The notes: generated by a model from the sequence alone, not told the origin. A stretch of 64,000 nt of DNA from Cricetomys ansorgei (GCA_026225945.1 JAMJFZ010000181.1:930001-994000), one strand, 5' to 3'; positions 1 through 11,095 are shown, numbered from the stretch's first letter. Numbers and translations are program-made.

Positions 1-137
1 TTTGGTTCCCAGCACACACATGCTGACTCCCAGCCTCTGAAGGCACCAGGCATGCATGCAATGCACATACATACATACATACATACATACATACATACAT
101 ACAGGCAAAAAAAAATCATACACATAAAAGAAGAGTA
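1..137 (+). mobile_element. B3 SINE, 3' part, cut by window start
   Basis: The 3' half of a tRNA-derived rodent B3 SINE. Visible features are the 'ggcaccaggcatgcatgcaa' body motif, a run of CATA units and a tail of the type 'caggcaaaa...catacacataaaag'. The tRNA-like head lies outside the window. Seen directly; the family name is by recognition. Confidence 0.7.
66..103. repeat. (CATA)n microsatellite inside the B3
   Basis: About nine perfect CATA units. They arose by expansion of the short catacatac stretch normally found near the B3 3' end. Confidence 0.95.
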
Positions 138-717
138 AATTCAAAAGAAGAAAATATACAACAAGACTAACAGAGATCATAGCCTTAACCTTCTAAATCT
201 AAGGAATATTTTGTCTTTTTCAATACTTAGATCTTCTCTTGGTTTAAAAGGGGAAAGAAAAGACCATAGTTCAAGAGTTTGCCTTTATCTTTCGTCTGTG
301 TTTCCTGTGCCATACTGTAGAATTTAGCTGTGAGCACAGATTTCTGCGTAGTGACTAAACTCATATTAGAAATCTTTTAGCACATTTCTCCTTTGATAAT
401 CCACCCATTCCTCCTAAAAGAAATAAAGAGCCACAGTGGAAGTATAAACTGAGTAACAGGGTAGTTCCAGTCAATCAAGATCCTGCCTCTTTCGTTTCTT
501 CTTTTCTCTGGAGCTCAGTAAATGAAAGTCTGTAATACTTATCAAGAACTTCACTGTGCACAGTGACTTCAATAATAAAGAACCAGATTGTCAAGATGCC
601 CATGAAAGCATTATAGGTGACATGTGGATAGAGAAGGAGACAGACAGGTATTATCTGATCCCTCTTGCTTCTTTTGAAACCATGGAGCAAATGTTTATTG
701 TTTCCATGGTACCTGTG
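138..717. other. Unassigned non-coding sequence
   Basis: No repeat or gene is recognised. A 98-codon plus frame runs through it but starts and ends without a recognisable domain, splice context or homology, so it is treated as chance. Confidence 0.5.
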
Positions 718-1262
718 GTGTCTAGGCAGTGCTCAACCATTAATCGGACACCATTTTCACACTCTCTCTCCCCAAGACTCAAAGAACATCTCAGAAGAGG
801 AGGCAGAAAGATTCTAAGAGTTAAAGATCAGAGAAATAGTGAAGTGAAATAGTGTCTTATGAACTTGACAGGGCCACTTCCCTGATGAAGTTGTCACAGC
901 TGCAGTCCCCTGCATAAGATCTGTACAAAATCAAGCCAGTTAACATTCCAGTATGGCTGGGGAAGGAGCATACAAGCCCCCCTCCATAGCTGAGGAGCTG
1001 TTGGCGATTGATGGCTAGGGAAGGGAGAATCAATTTCCTTTAAGGATGTGGTCCTTGATAAGTTGACCACGTTCCCACAGATGGCCCCACATCCATGGAC
1101 ATATAGGCGGCACAAACTGAATTCAGTGTATTATTGAAGTACAAAAGAAAACGTGAAATTGAGAGTGAATCTGGAAGGAGTTAGGGAGTAAGAAGAGGTA
1201 GATATAATCAAAATACACTGGATGCATGTCTGAAATGCTCAAAGAACAAATGAAAATACTTT
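718..1262 (+). mobile_element. L1 (Lx-type) 3' UTR fragment
   Basis: Non-coding 3' end of a rodent L1. It shares an ordered set of blocks with several other places in this window: 'cagtgctcaaccat', 'gaggagctgttggc..ttgatggct', 'tcctttaaggatgtgg', 'gatggccccacatccatg' and a terminal 'gatataatcaaaatacactgg'. No ORF2 precedes it, so it is 5' truncated, as most L1 copies are. The Lx label is from memory; the shared blocks are seen directly. Confidence 0.7.
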
Positions 1263-1960
1263 CCTTAAAGAGATGCCAGCAGAAAGCTAAAACATAAAGT
1301 TAAAGTACATTTCTTGGGAAAATAATGTATAGAACACTTTCCAAGTGTACAGGACATGCTCAAGTGAGAATTTTACTTAATTCCGATTTCTGAGGCATAT
1401 GTAAAATGGCATACATTTATATATATGTATGTGTGTATATATATATGCTTAAAAATACTTCTTGCTAAATCAACAAACTGCCTTCGATTCCAGTAGCTGT
1501 GCTTTTGTTAAAAACAAAAGCTAATATGGCATAATATTTTGTAGCACCAAAATGTTTGGCTCAGCTGTACCAAGTTCAACTCTTGATTCAAATGCTGAGT
1601 ACCCGTGTGATTTAACACAAGCTACTTAACCTTTTGTGCCTCATTGTCACACAGTGCGCCAGAAAGAAGATGAAAGGGATATCTGATGTTTGCCTCTAGG
1701 GAACTATTCTTTGAAGGCAGCATCAGTGAGCCAGTGGAGAACCTAGCATAAAGATCTCCGCCCTGGCCCAACACTGTCCCAGCAGAACAATGCCTGAGAA
1801 TCAGACTGCACAGAATGAGCAGAGATAAATTTAGTAGCATTATAAGCTAAACTTTTTTGTTCCAGTTGCCTTAATTAAAGTTTTGGAGAGCCACAAGAAA
1901 TAGAAGGCCCGACTGTGCTTTGAATGTGCTCTCTAAAGTTCATGGGTTGGAAGCATGATC
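1263..1960. other. Unassigned AT-rich sequence
   Basis: No gene or family is recognised. A short impure TA/TATG tract lies near 1420-1446. Confidence 0.5.
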
Positions 1961-2203
1961 ATCAAATTGATGAGTGATAACTTAATATTGGTTTTCAACT
2001 TGACATGACCTGGAAGCACTTATCCTTGGAAGCACAATCCTTGGAAGATTCATGTGAATGGTTAACCACATTAACTTAGTCTCAGGAGTCTGTCAGAGAA
2101 AGGTATTAATTTAGGTGAGATCTGCCTCAGCTGTGTGTAGCTCCATTGCATAAGTTGGAGCCCTGGTCCAAAAATTTATCTGATCACTAGCATTCATCCT
2201 TGT
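1961..2203 (+). mobile_element. Probable MaLR LTR remnant
   Basis: The block 'ggttttcaacttgacatgac' resembles the 5' part of ORR1/MLT1-type LTRs, which carry a 'gttgtcaacttgac' motif. The rest is too diverged to align by eye. It lies immediately upstream of a clearer LTR in the same orientation. Confidence 0.4.
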
Positions 2204-2578
2204 CATAGTTAGCTTCAGTTGTCAATATTACATGTCTGAAAAGAGTTAGCCTCCATTAAATTGGCCTATGGCCATATCTGTGAGGCATTCTCTTAATTGC
2301 TAATTGATGTAGGGGGCCCCAATCCACTGTAGGTGGTACCCTCCCTGGGAAGGTAGGCCTGGGCTGTGTAAGCAAACTAGTTGAGCAACCCAGGGAAGCA
2401 AGCCAGCGAGCAGCTTTCCTCTGTGGTCCCTGGTTCAGCTTCTGCCTCCAGATTGCTACTTAAATTCCTGCCTTGGCTTCCCTTGATTATGGACTATAAA
2501 CTGTAAACAAAATAATGTTTTACTTCCCCCAAGTTGGTTTTAGTTAGTGATTTATCACAAAAACAGAAAGCAAACTAG
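2204..2578 (+). mobile_element. ORR1-like ERVL-MaLR LTR (5' LTR of a MaLR copy)
   Basis: The LTR starts with TG and keeps the ordered MaLR blocks: 'gttgtcaatatta', 'gtgaggcattctcttaattg', 'aatccactgtaggtggtacc', 'cttgattatggactataaac' and 'tttatcacaaaaacagaaag'. A MaLR internal region follows directly, so it behaves as the 5' LTR of a longer element. Seen directly; the subfamily is inferred. Confidence 0.75.
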
Positions 2579-3946
2579 AATAGAAATTGGTATCAAAAAG
2601 TAGGGCATTGTCATGACAGACCTGACCAGGTTAGTGTGGGGAAGGATTGTGAAAGCAGTTGGAACTTCAGACTGAAAATCCATTGAATTCTCAAAGTTTA
2701 ATGAGCTGTTGTGAAAATGTAGAAGATAATTCTGATAGCAAGCAGAAAATGGAGGTCCAGCTTGGAAGTTTCAGAAGGAAGCAAGGACTCGGGACCATTT
2801 GTGTGATATATTTGAATTAAAAATCTGTATTTCTCATCAGCTGGGGCTGGAGAATAAGCTGCAAACAAGAACAAGAAATCAGCACTGAAGTGAAACCTTT
2901 CTTTACTAGGGCAGTTGACACTGGTTAGCCAGAGCTGAAAGATCAGCTATGATTTTAAAAAGGCCAACATCATTGAGGTTAAACCTTCTGTAAAGTATTT
3001 CCCCAGGGTCAGCCCACAGAAGCTGTGGTCCAGATGAAGCCAAGACTGCATCTCAAACTGGAACCCAACATGGCAGTGTGTAAGTCTCCCACATGGCACT
3101 CATTCTGAAGACCTGAAAGGTCACTGAAAATAACTGAAGCTTGGCACTGAGAAAGGCCAAGAGACGCCATTGGTGATAATCCGACATCAGTTTCAATAGA
3201 AACCCCAGCACTGAAAGCATCATGAAGAGGAGCAGGGGCTTGGTGCTATGTGGCCTGGGAGTCCCTGAAAAGAAGTCCATTGGTGAATGAACAGCCTCAG
3301 TTTCAGGAGATAACCTATGTCATATACCAGGATGTACTCTCACAAGTTAGAGCCTTCAGTGGGAAGGCTCTTGCCATCAGTGAACCTTTCCTATCCCCTA
3401 GTGTAGAACACCAGGTAATGGTGCTAACCTCTTTGACAATGGCACTGCTTTCTACCTTGCCTTTCTCGGTAGCTTTGATTTTTGTTTAAAGTCTTTACCT
3501 CTCCAGTTGTTTCCATGACTTTCAGCTCTTCTCATTACTGTTTCTTTCTACTGAAAATCTGAATAAGTGATGAAATGTAGCCAGGACACAGTCTGAAGCA
3601 ATGATGCCTTAAAATTTCCTCAACCAAGGAAAGTATAACACTATTTTTTAACTCAGCTTCATACAAGTTTCATAACCCAGCTTCTCTACCAGAATGTAAC
3701 AAGAATGTTCTCTTGCCCAATTCCTGATAAAGTTTTATTCTTATCCGAAACCTCCTGTCCACATTCCTTTCAGGCTCCTGATCTTCCTATCTTCCAAGTG
3801 TACTTACAGGATTCAAGGGCTTTTCTAGCCTCAAGGTCTAAACTCTTCCGTATTCCTCCCTCAAACCATCTCCAAAGATCGAAGAACCACACGTTCACAT
3901 TTGTCACAGCAATGGCCTCACTTCTTGGTACCAGTTTTATAAATTA
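2579..3946 (+). mobile_element. MaLR internal region (non-coding)
   Basis: The sequence starts just after the LTR with 'attggtatcaaaaagtaggg' and contains blocks typical of rodent MaLR internal sequence, such as 'ggtcagcccacagaagctgt', 'aactggaacccaacatggca' and 'gaacagcctcagtttcagga'. MaLR internal regions lack functional retroviral genes and depend on other elements to move, and only short frames exist here. Near 3948 an LTR of another family in the opposite orientation replaces the expected matching 3' LTR, so the copy is truncated or interrupted. Confidence 0.65.
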
Positions 3947-3947
3947 G

Positions 3948-4306
3948 TTATCTTTCATGTTACTGTAATAAAATACTTAACAAGAAGCAATTTAACGTTA
4001 AAGAAATTTATTCTGGATTAGTTCGAGGAGCTCATTCCATCATGGTGGGAAGACACTACTTTAGGAAGGCGCACGAGCTGCAACAGTGCACCAGCCATTG
4101 GCAGTCAGGAAGTAGAATTTAAAGCATCAAGCCTCACCCCCTACCCTACCCCTCCCCCACCCCCAGTGACAAACTTTCTCTGGTAAGGTTCTAGCTCCTA
4201 AAGATTCTGCAACCTTCCCAAACATCAACACCAGCTGGGGACTGTGTTCAAACACATGAGCCAGGGTCCGGGTTGGGGGTGATTTTATATTCAAACTATA
4301 AGTAAA
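3948..4306 (-). mobile_element. MT-family MaLR LTR
   Basis: Read on the minus strand this matches the MT LTR layout. On the plus strand the order is 'actgtaataaaatacttaac', 'ttcattccatcatggtggga'-type sequence, a C-rich 'ctcccccacccccagtgaca' block, 'ggttctagctcctaaag' and 'ttcaaacacatgagcc'. It is a single LTR without an attached internal region on its own strand. Confidence 0.7.
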
Positions 4307-4382
4307 CCTGGCTTCAAACTTCAAGAGTCTTCCCAAAGTATTGTTAGGACTCCTGAACTATCCTTGACTGCATTTTTCCTCT

Positions 4383-4850
4383 TTTATTTTTGGAATCACA
4401 ATGCAATTGCATTATTTATCCCTCCAAACCCTCCCACACACCACTCCTTGTTCTCCCTCAAACCCATGGCATTCCCCTATTAATTGTTACTACAAACATA
4501 TATGTGCATGTATATATACTCAGGTATTCCTGAATATAACCTGCACAGTGTGCATAATGTTGCCATATGCTTGCTTTTGGGGCTGACCATTTAGTATTGA
4601 TAACCAATTGATGTGCTCTTCTATGGGGAAGATTATTTCTCCTACTGTCAGCATTCCATAGTTGCCTTCTGTTCTTTATGTAGGGTTGAGTCTTCGTGAT
4701 CACCTCCTCCTCCTCCCCTTCTTCCTCCTCTTCCTCCTGCTCTTCCTCCTCCTCTTCCTCTTTCCCTCACTATAGATTGTCTATTGATGCTGTGCTTGTT
4801 TGGCTCTCATTTGAGGAGTCGTGTTAATGAGACTTCACAGGTCACTAATT
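4383..4850 (-). mobile_element. L1 3' UTR fragment, minus strand
   Basis: Blocks such as 'gggctgaccatttagtattg', 'ataaccaattgatgtgctct' and 'gggttgagtcttcgtg' belong to a rodent L1 3' UTR read in reverse. The T-rich left edge (tttttcctcttttattttt) corresponds to the element's poly(A) end. A TCC/TTCC expansion splits the right part. Confidence 0.65.
4703..4765. repeat. (TCC)n-rich pyrimidine tract
   Basis: Impure TCC/TTCC units, a polypyrimidine stretch on the plus strand, lying within the L1 3' UTR. Confidence 0.9.
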
Positions 4851-5215
4851 TTTTCAGTCTACAATTTCCTTATTCTATGTCTAGTATTTCCAGGAGAAAC
4901 AGAAATGCTAATTCCCAATGAATTCAACTACACTTCCAGAAACCACTCTAATTGGTCTACTCCTTTCAGGTACCTGTCTCTAAATAAATCATTAGTAAGA
5001 GGGAAGGCTTTCTTGTGGACACAACTAAGCGGCTTCCTTCATTTGAATAAGGACAGCAGTGGGATTAGATCTCAGGATCGGCATGGCGTGGGAGATAGGA
5101 AAGAGGATGCTACCAGAAGAACATCGGAATGTACTTACATGAAAAAAAAAACAGAGAAAAAGCCTTTTCTGTGGGTACAACAGAGCCAGAGGTCTGTGGA
5201 AGGCAAATTTCTAAA
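4851..5215. other. Unassigned sequence with a 150-codon open frame
   Basis: A plus frame of 150 codons spans 4821-5273. Its product has no recognised domain, its start lies in L1-derived sequence, and no promoter or splice signal supports it. It is best read as a chance frame. Confidence 0.5.
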
Positions 5216-5760
5216 TTACCCACTATATTTAAGAATCCTGGAGCAGCTGCCTTGTGTAATCTGTTTGTCTTGAAATGTCCCCAGAGCTTGTGAATATGAT
5301 GGGATGGTGTTATGCCCAGATTGGGCTGCACTATGTGTCAAAGGGGACTTTGCAGATATAGTTAAAACTCAGAATCAATTGATACTAAATTAAAGAAATA
5401 GGAAATTATTCTGAATAGGACTGATCTCATCACATGAGCCTTTTGAGATTGGTCAGAAACATCAACAAATTCTCCCACTGTTGCCAAAGACAATAGATAT
5501 CAAATACCCAGGTCACAAATTTTGGGTGGGTAGGGTCACAGATCCGCCCTTAACCCAATCAAGGCAATTAGCACCTCAGTCCCAAGACAAACACAAGGAA
5601 CTACAATCTCTTAGTGACCCAAATGAACTGGAAAGAGAATTCCGAGTGCAGGTGACGCCACAACCTGCTGGCACATTCCTTTCAACCTTCTGAAGTCTCA
5701 GCAGAGAACCAGGTTGTACCATGCTGAGATTTATGTTCTACAGAATTACTGATGCCTTGA
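5216..5760 (+). mobile_element. Possible ancient mammalian LTR-like repeat
   Basis: Several blocks resemble a degenerate old LTR-type interspersed repeat: 'ggggactttgcagatatagt', 'ggactgatctcatcacatga', 'caacaaattctcccactgtt' and 'cagcagagaaccaggttgta'. They occur in that order. I cannot name the family, and divergence is high. Confidence 0.35.
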
Positions 5761-6159
5761 CGATGTCTTAAGGGTAGAGGTTATTGGACAGCAGTAAGAA
5801 AAGAAATGCAGAATCATTTCATCAATTCCTTTGATTATGACTATCACAAAAGGAGGCGCAACGTGCAAAGACATCTATCCTATATATTGATAATACCACT
5901 ATCAGAATTAGGAACTATGACATGTTGTCTTTGATTGTTTTTTGTATTGTACAGTGCCAAGTTTAATACATAATTTTCAGATATGAAATATCGTCCTCCT
6001 TAAATGTTTGCTATATGCCCCATGGACTGAGTTCTAGGCATGTTTTTCAGCAAAATAATCCCAAGATTTCATTTCACTTGCTGAAGTAAAGAAGGAAAAT
6101 GTTTGTTGTTTATGTCATACAGCAATTTTCCCTGGGACACACAGCAATCTGCACGCATT
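5761..6159. other. Unassigned sequence
   Basis: Unique-looking, moderately AT-rich sequence. No gene, RNA or repeat is recognised. Confidence 0.5.
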
Positions 6160-6385
6160 GCTTAAGAGTCTGTACCCCATTTTTTAATTGGATTGTTTGT
6201 TTACTTGTTTTGTGATATCTAGTTTCTAGTTTCCTGAGTTCTTTATATATTTTGGATATTAGTCCTCTGTTGGATGTAGAGTTGGGAAAAGGAAAAAAAA
6301 AAACTTTTCCCATTTTGTAGACTGCTGCTTTGTCCAGTTGATGGTCTCCTTTGCCTTACAGAAGCTTTTTGTTTCATGAAGTCCT
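6160..6385 (-). mobile_element. Inverted 5' segment of a twin-primed L1
   Basis: This segment is L1 ORF2 C-terminal sequence read in reverse; minus-strand translation shows the [13 protein letters not shown] motif region typical of L1 ORF2. It abuts a sense segment of the same L1. Its outer left edge (gtctgtacccc) is the complement of the L1 position where the sense segment resumes, so the two parts form one insertion whose 5' part was inverted. Confidence 0.8.
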
Positions 6386-7190
6386 GTTATAGGATACAGA
6401 TCTAAACAGAGGATTCTCAATAGAGAAATCTCAAATGGCTGAGGGAACAAAGAAATGTTCAACAGTCTTAGCTATCGGGAAAATGCAAATCAAAACTACT
6501 TTGAGATTACATCTTAAACCTGTCAGAATGACTAAGGACAGCTCATGCTGACAAAGATGTAGAGCAAGGGAAACACTCCTCCATTGCTAATGGGAATGTA
6601 AACTTGTAAAGCTATTATGGAAATCAATATGTCAGTTCCTCAGAATTATGGGAATCAACCTATCTCAAATACAGCTATGCCACTTTTTGGCATATACCCA
6701 AAGGGTGTTCCATCCTACCACAAGGACACTTGCTCAACTGTGTTCATTATGGCTTTATTCATAATAGCCAGAAACTGAAAACAACCTAGATGCCCCTCAG
6801 CAAAATAGATCTTTTTAAATGTGATGCATTTACACAGTGGAGTATTACTCAGCTGTGTGTGTGTGTATTATCATGAAATTTGCAGGTAAATGGATACAAC
6901 TAGAAAAATATCATCCTGAGTGAAGTGACCCAGATCCAGAAAGACAAATACAAGGTGTATTCACTTATAAATGGATATTAGCCATTAAGTAAATGATAAT
7001 TAAGATACAATCCACAGACCCAAAGAGGAGGGATCTAGGGGAGACATATGGATCTCCCTGGGAGGTGGAAATAGAGGAGACTTTATGAGCAGAGTGGGGA
7101 CAGGTGAGGACAGGAGCAGGAGAGATCAGGTGGGAGGAGATAGGGTGGAGGAAAAAAATAACAAAGAATAAAAATAAAAATTTAAAACTC
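6386..7190 (+). mobile_element. L1 3' segment (ORF2 end and 3' UTR), sense part of the twin-primed copy
   Basis: The segment starts at 'acagatctaaacagaggatt' and runs through the ORF2 C-terminal coding sequence, with 'gcaaatcaaaactactttga' and 'cagatccagaaagacaaata'. It continues into a purine-rich 3' UTR and a short A-rich tail. Reading frames are broken by stops and an internal GT run, so nothing functional remains. Confidence 0.85.
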
Positions 7191-8266
7191 TGTTAAATCC
7201 TTGAACTGATATTTCCCTTTTAACTCTGTAAATGGCTCTTGAACTTTTAAGACCCAAAAAAAAGTGAAGACAGTGCCAGAAATATTTCAAAAAGGTGACC
7301 TTTTCCACCGAGTAAATGCGTAGAGATTCTAGACTCTTTACCAAAAATAATACAGCGTGACAATGCCAGGAGTCAGAAAGCGTGCTTAGCTTTGTCTCTA
7401 AACCCTTCACTTCCAGTCACGTGAGTCTGAGTCAGTCATGGGGGGAGGTGGAGGGGCGGTGACATTACTTTTAGTATAAAAATTAAATAAACCTAACAAA
7501 TGAAATTGGTTAAGGGATTCCAGTCTTCTGTATGAAGACCAGATGTGTCTTAATAAACAGAATCAAAATTCCATAAAATCAATGTGTACTGAAAGTCTTT
7601 ATAAACTCTGAGGCACTGACTAAAGTTAAAATTTAAGCTAGCACTGCAACTAAGTTTTCTGCTTTGTCCTCAAAAGAGTAAATTCCACACACCAGTGAAC
7701 TCAGAAGGAAACATTGTAAAGGAATAAAGCAGTGGCTGTAAATGGCCCTTGGCTTGCATTGTAAAATGTGTTCTATTGGAATGTTTTTACTAGAAAACAA
7801 ATTACCCTAATCAGCCTCTTAAACGAAACTCAACTTCATAAATTATAGTGTCTATATACTTTGTAAAATTTATGAATAGGGCCACAGTTAAACTGCTTAC
7901 TAAATTAAAACAATTATTAAGTTAATTGTTATTGGCCTAAGACTATTGAGTTATTAATGTAATTAAGATTACTTGTATAAGAATGAATCTTGGTACAGGG
8001 GATGTCTCTTTATCGTATTTCTTTTTTACATCTTAGTTACTTTGACCTCAGCTCAATAGAAACCTAATGTATTTTCTATCACAATAGACATGGAGCTGGT
8101 GAATATGCAATGATTTTAGATAAAGTGTTTCAGTGTTCTTGGGACATGAAAATGGCGTTAGAGAAATTATCTACCTTTCTCTGCTGCTTCATATTTGTGA
8201 GCATATTTACTCCATGTCTTTATGTGTTTTGGGGAAAATATTTGTAACACTTTTGCTTTATTTGTG
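7191..8266. other. Unassigned, mostly unique AT-rich sequence
   Basis: No gene or repeat is recognised over about a kilobase. The part from about 7790 to 8010 is AT-rich with several ATTA/TAAT cores and no microsatellite structure. Confidence 0.5.
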
Positions 8267-8333
8267 TTGTTTTGTTTTGTTTTGTTTTGTTTTGTTTTGT
8301 TTTGTTTTGTTTTGTTTTGCTTTGTTTTGTTTT
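8267..8333. repeat. (TTTTG)n microsatellite
   Basis: About thirteen TTTTG units with one TTTGC interruption. Confidence 0.95.
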
Positions 8334-8339
8334 AAGACC

Positions 8340-8512
8340 TGGCTAATCTGTAGACTATGTGGTGGCACACACTTTTAATCCCACCACTCAGGAGGAGGCT
8401 CATCTCTGAGTTCGAGGCCAACCTGCTCTACAGAGTGAATTCCAGGACAGCCAGAGTTACAACAGAGAAACCCTGTCTCAACAAACAAAAACAAAAAGCA
8501 AAAACAAGCATG
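8340..8512 (+). mobile_element. B1 SINE
   Basis: A 7SL-derived B1 with 'gtggtggcacacacttttaa', 'gagttcgaggccaacctg', 'agagtgaattccaggacag' and 'gagaaaccctgtctcaacaa', ending in an A-rich tail. The body contains the internal Pol III promoter boxes, in diverged form. Confidence 0.9.
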
Positions 8513-8534
8513 GCACTCATTTTAAATAATTCTT

Positions 8535-8557
8535 ACACACACACACACACACACACT
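8535..8557. repeat. (CA)n microsatellite
   Basis: A short CA run of about eleven units just after the B1 tail region. Confidence 0.95.
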
Positions 8558-9041
8558 ATGTTATCACCTAGAACAAAGAGGACTTTCTCTATAAGCCCCT
8601 CTTAGACAATGGCTTCAGAGATAACTCTAAAATGGCTGTTAGTTGACCACCTCATGCTTCAGAAATCTACAGTGGTGTTCTCCCTAACCTCTCCTGAGCT
8701 CTCAAGATGTCTCCGTTATTCCAGGTGAAAGGCACTCTCCTGCTGCCAGGATTCCACCTCATTCTCTGTAAGCTCTTCTCTTTTTTTGCTCAATGACACA
8801 AAATTCTAATTTCCAAACAATGTTAGAGCTAAAAGTAATATTTTATTGTGATACTTGCCTTATTCTAGTTTAATAAAAGTTCCTTGCAGCTTAAAAAAAT
8901 AATTCTTAAACGTAGAACAACGTGATCAGATCACCACACCTCGGAGTTTCTTGGTTTCCAAATAAACTAATGCAAAAACCAAAGTGAATATATCCCACAA
9001 TGCTCACCTCCTATAAAAACCACTTTCCACCTATGTTTTTG
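8558..9041. other. Unassigned sequence
   Basis: Nothing recognised. A plausible AATAAA-like 'tttaataaaag' occurs near 8870 without a supporting transcript structure. Confidence 0.5.
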
Positions 9042-9256
9042 AGATGGAGTATCTCAATTTCCCTGGAGCCAAACAGATCAGCTAGACTGCCTCGATAGAG
9101 AGCTCTGAGGATCTGCCTGTCTCTACGTTCCCCGACCTAGAGCTATAGTCACAGGCCACCTTACTCAACTTTTACATGGGTTCTGGGGATCCAAACCTTT
9201 TTTGCAATTGCATCGAAGTGCTTTAATCCCTGAGCCACCTACCCAGTTGTAGGATC
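9042..9256 (-). mobile_element. Composite SINE (RSINE1/B4 class), minus
   Basis: The plus strand shows 'tttgagatggagtatctcaa', 'gaggatctgcctgtctct', 'gggttctggggatccaaacc' and 'taatccctgagccacctacc'. Together these are the reverse of a SINE with a tRNA-type head and a B1-like body. Confidence 0.6.
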
Positions 9257-9315
9257 TCATTATTAATGTATTATTTTTATTTGCACTTTAGGCAATATGC
9301 AAGTGACACCACTCT

Positions 9316-9724
9316 ATTTATTTTTCTTTTGCTGTGATAAATACCCTAACCAAAAGCAACTTGGAAAGAAAGGGATTTTCTTTTTATAATATTAGGCTTC
9401 CAAGTGATAGGCCATCACTGAAGTTAAAGCAGCCAGTGAAGCAGGAACTGAAGCTGAAACATTAGAGGAATACTGCTTAACTAATTCACACTCTGGAATA
9501 TTTTCAGCTAACATTTTTATATAGCCCTAGCCAATCTGCTTATAGATAATAGAGCCTGCAGAGCCTACAGTGAGCTGGCGCTACCAAATCAATCATCAAT
9601 CAAGGTAATCTATACCAAGCATAGCCATAGGCTGCTCTGATTTGGTCAATTATGCAATTAGGGCTCCTTCTTCCCAAGTGACTCTAGGTTGTGTCAAATC
9701 GACAATAAAAACTAGCCAATAGAA
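9316..9724 (-). mobile_element. ORR1-like MaLR LTR, minus
   Basis: In reverse the LTR blocks appear as 'tgctgtgataaataccctaa', 'aaaagcaacttggaaagaaa', 'gaatactgcttaactaattc' and 'gtgactctaggttgtgtcaa', ending 'aaaaactagccaat'. It is a single LTR and fairly diverged. Confidence 0.7.
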
Positions 9725-10321
9725 GCACATACTCAGTGTTTTGCACTACTCAAACATTATTTGTTGACACCCTGGTCTGCCTTGGCTCTGTAGCAGAGAA
9801 TAGCCATTGGAAGAATGTTCCAGAAAAAAAAAAAAAAAAACCTCAAGAGTCAGCTTGAATCGCAACACCTTTCTGGAAATCTGATAAAGCTAAAAGATAG
9901 GCTGAAGTAGGTGTCAGGCACCCACACAGTAAGATTGTTTAGAGTTAATGGACAAGTTAATACATAGCCCAATGAGACCTCCATCCACCTTTCCTGACAG
10001 ACTGGAGCAGATCTCTGCTACTGAATTCATGGACCCGCTATACGTGGTATACTACCTTACTATTAACAAGAATGTCACAGAAATCAACCTTCATATAGAA
10101 TATAGCAAAATACAGATAAATTTAAATCTGTAAATATAAAATATAGATATAGATGTACCTAATAAACATTCTCTGACTTCCAAAAGCTTGTAAGATTTTG
10201 CAGAGGCACGATGCCAGGAAGACGTGAGGTAAACTAAAATAGCTGTATCGTTAAAGCAGTGACATTCTGCAACACTGTGTGACAGAAAGCACGGGCTCCA
10301 ACTCGCATTCACATCCATTAC
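9725..10321. other. Unassigned sequence with an A tract
   Basis: No gene or family is recognised. An 18-base A run lies near 9824-9841 without an obvious SINE body on its left. Confidence 0.5.
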
Positions 10322-10404
10322 AAGCTGAGGACATAACTCAGCAATAATGTGCTTACCCAGCATGCACAAGATCCTGCATTTAATCCCCAATAATGAAAAA
10401 AAGA
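10322..10404 (+). mobile_element. ID SINE
   Basis: A short tRNA/BC1-type element: 'aagctgaggacataactcag', 'gtgcttacccagcatgcaca' and 'cctgcatttaatccccaata', followed by an A-rich tail. This matches the ID core layout (A box, B box, tail). Confidence 0.75.
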
Positions 10405-10491
10405 TGGATTACAAAGCCATAGTAATTACTGAAGTGTGTTATTTCTGTAAACTAGACAAATGTATTAGTGGAGCAGAGCAGAGAACAATAT

Positions 10492-10521
10492 CACACACAT
10501 ACACACACACACACATACACC
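10492..10521. repeat. (CA)n-rich tract
   Basis: CA units with a few CATA interruptions. Confidence 0.9.
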
Positions 10522-10769
10522 ATGCACACTCCAACACAAAATAATTTTAAAATTAATTTCATTAAAAAATTTAAAGCATAAGTAAATATCATTTAGACTG
10601 AGTTTCTCCAATAACCATGAGGCAACCCCGATGCAATGAAGATATTTTTCCCTCAATGGTTGTACGAAAATAAATGGTGGCAAAAATATGTGCAATCCTC
10701 CTGCCTTCTCTTTCTGAGAGCTTGGATTTTAGGTGCTGTTGCCATACCAGCCTTCAATACACATTCTTA

Positions 10770-10915
10770 AATAAAATTATGAGCAGCACCTGAATGGAAA
10801 GGTATGTCTTTAAAGGTGAAGGCAGGCGAATCAGAATCTCAAGGCTAGCCTTAGCTATGTAATAAGTGTGACACATACCTGGGTGATATGAGACTCTATC
10901 TCAAAACCACAGGAT
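10770..10915 (+). mobile_element. Degenerate B1-related SINE
   Basis: The blocks 'gtgaaggcaggcgaatcaga', 'caaggctagccttagctatg' and 'gactctatctcaaaacc' follow the B1 order but are highly diverged. Consistent with an old (proto-)B1 copy. Confidence 0.5.
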
Positions 10916-10949
10916 AGGCAGATGAATGAGTAAAGAAAAATATGAAATA

Positions 10950-11095
10950 AGAGCTGGGCGCTGGTGGCACACGCCTTTAATTGCTACACTCAGGAGGCAG
11001 AGGCAGGCAGATCTCTGTGAGTTCTAGGCCAGCCCCAGCCTACAGAGTGAGTTCCCGGACAACAGAGAAACCCTATCTTGAAAAACCGGATAGAA
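10950..11095 (+). mobile_element. B1 SINE
   Basis: A clear B1: 'gctgggcgctggtggcacac', 'gaggcagaggcaggcagatc', 'gagtgagttcccggacaaca' and 'gagaaaccctatcttgaaaa'. Confidence 0.92.

Noticed and set aside
4821..5273. 150-codon plus frame beginning with a hydrophobic stretch like a signal peptide
   Set aside because: Its start lies in L1-derived sequence, no promoter or homology is visible, and the C-terminal part is low-information; treated as chance.
10322..10404. Possible tRNA gene
   Set aside because: It has A- and B-box-like words but the layout, A-rich tail and lack of a cloverleaf acceptor match an ID SINE.
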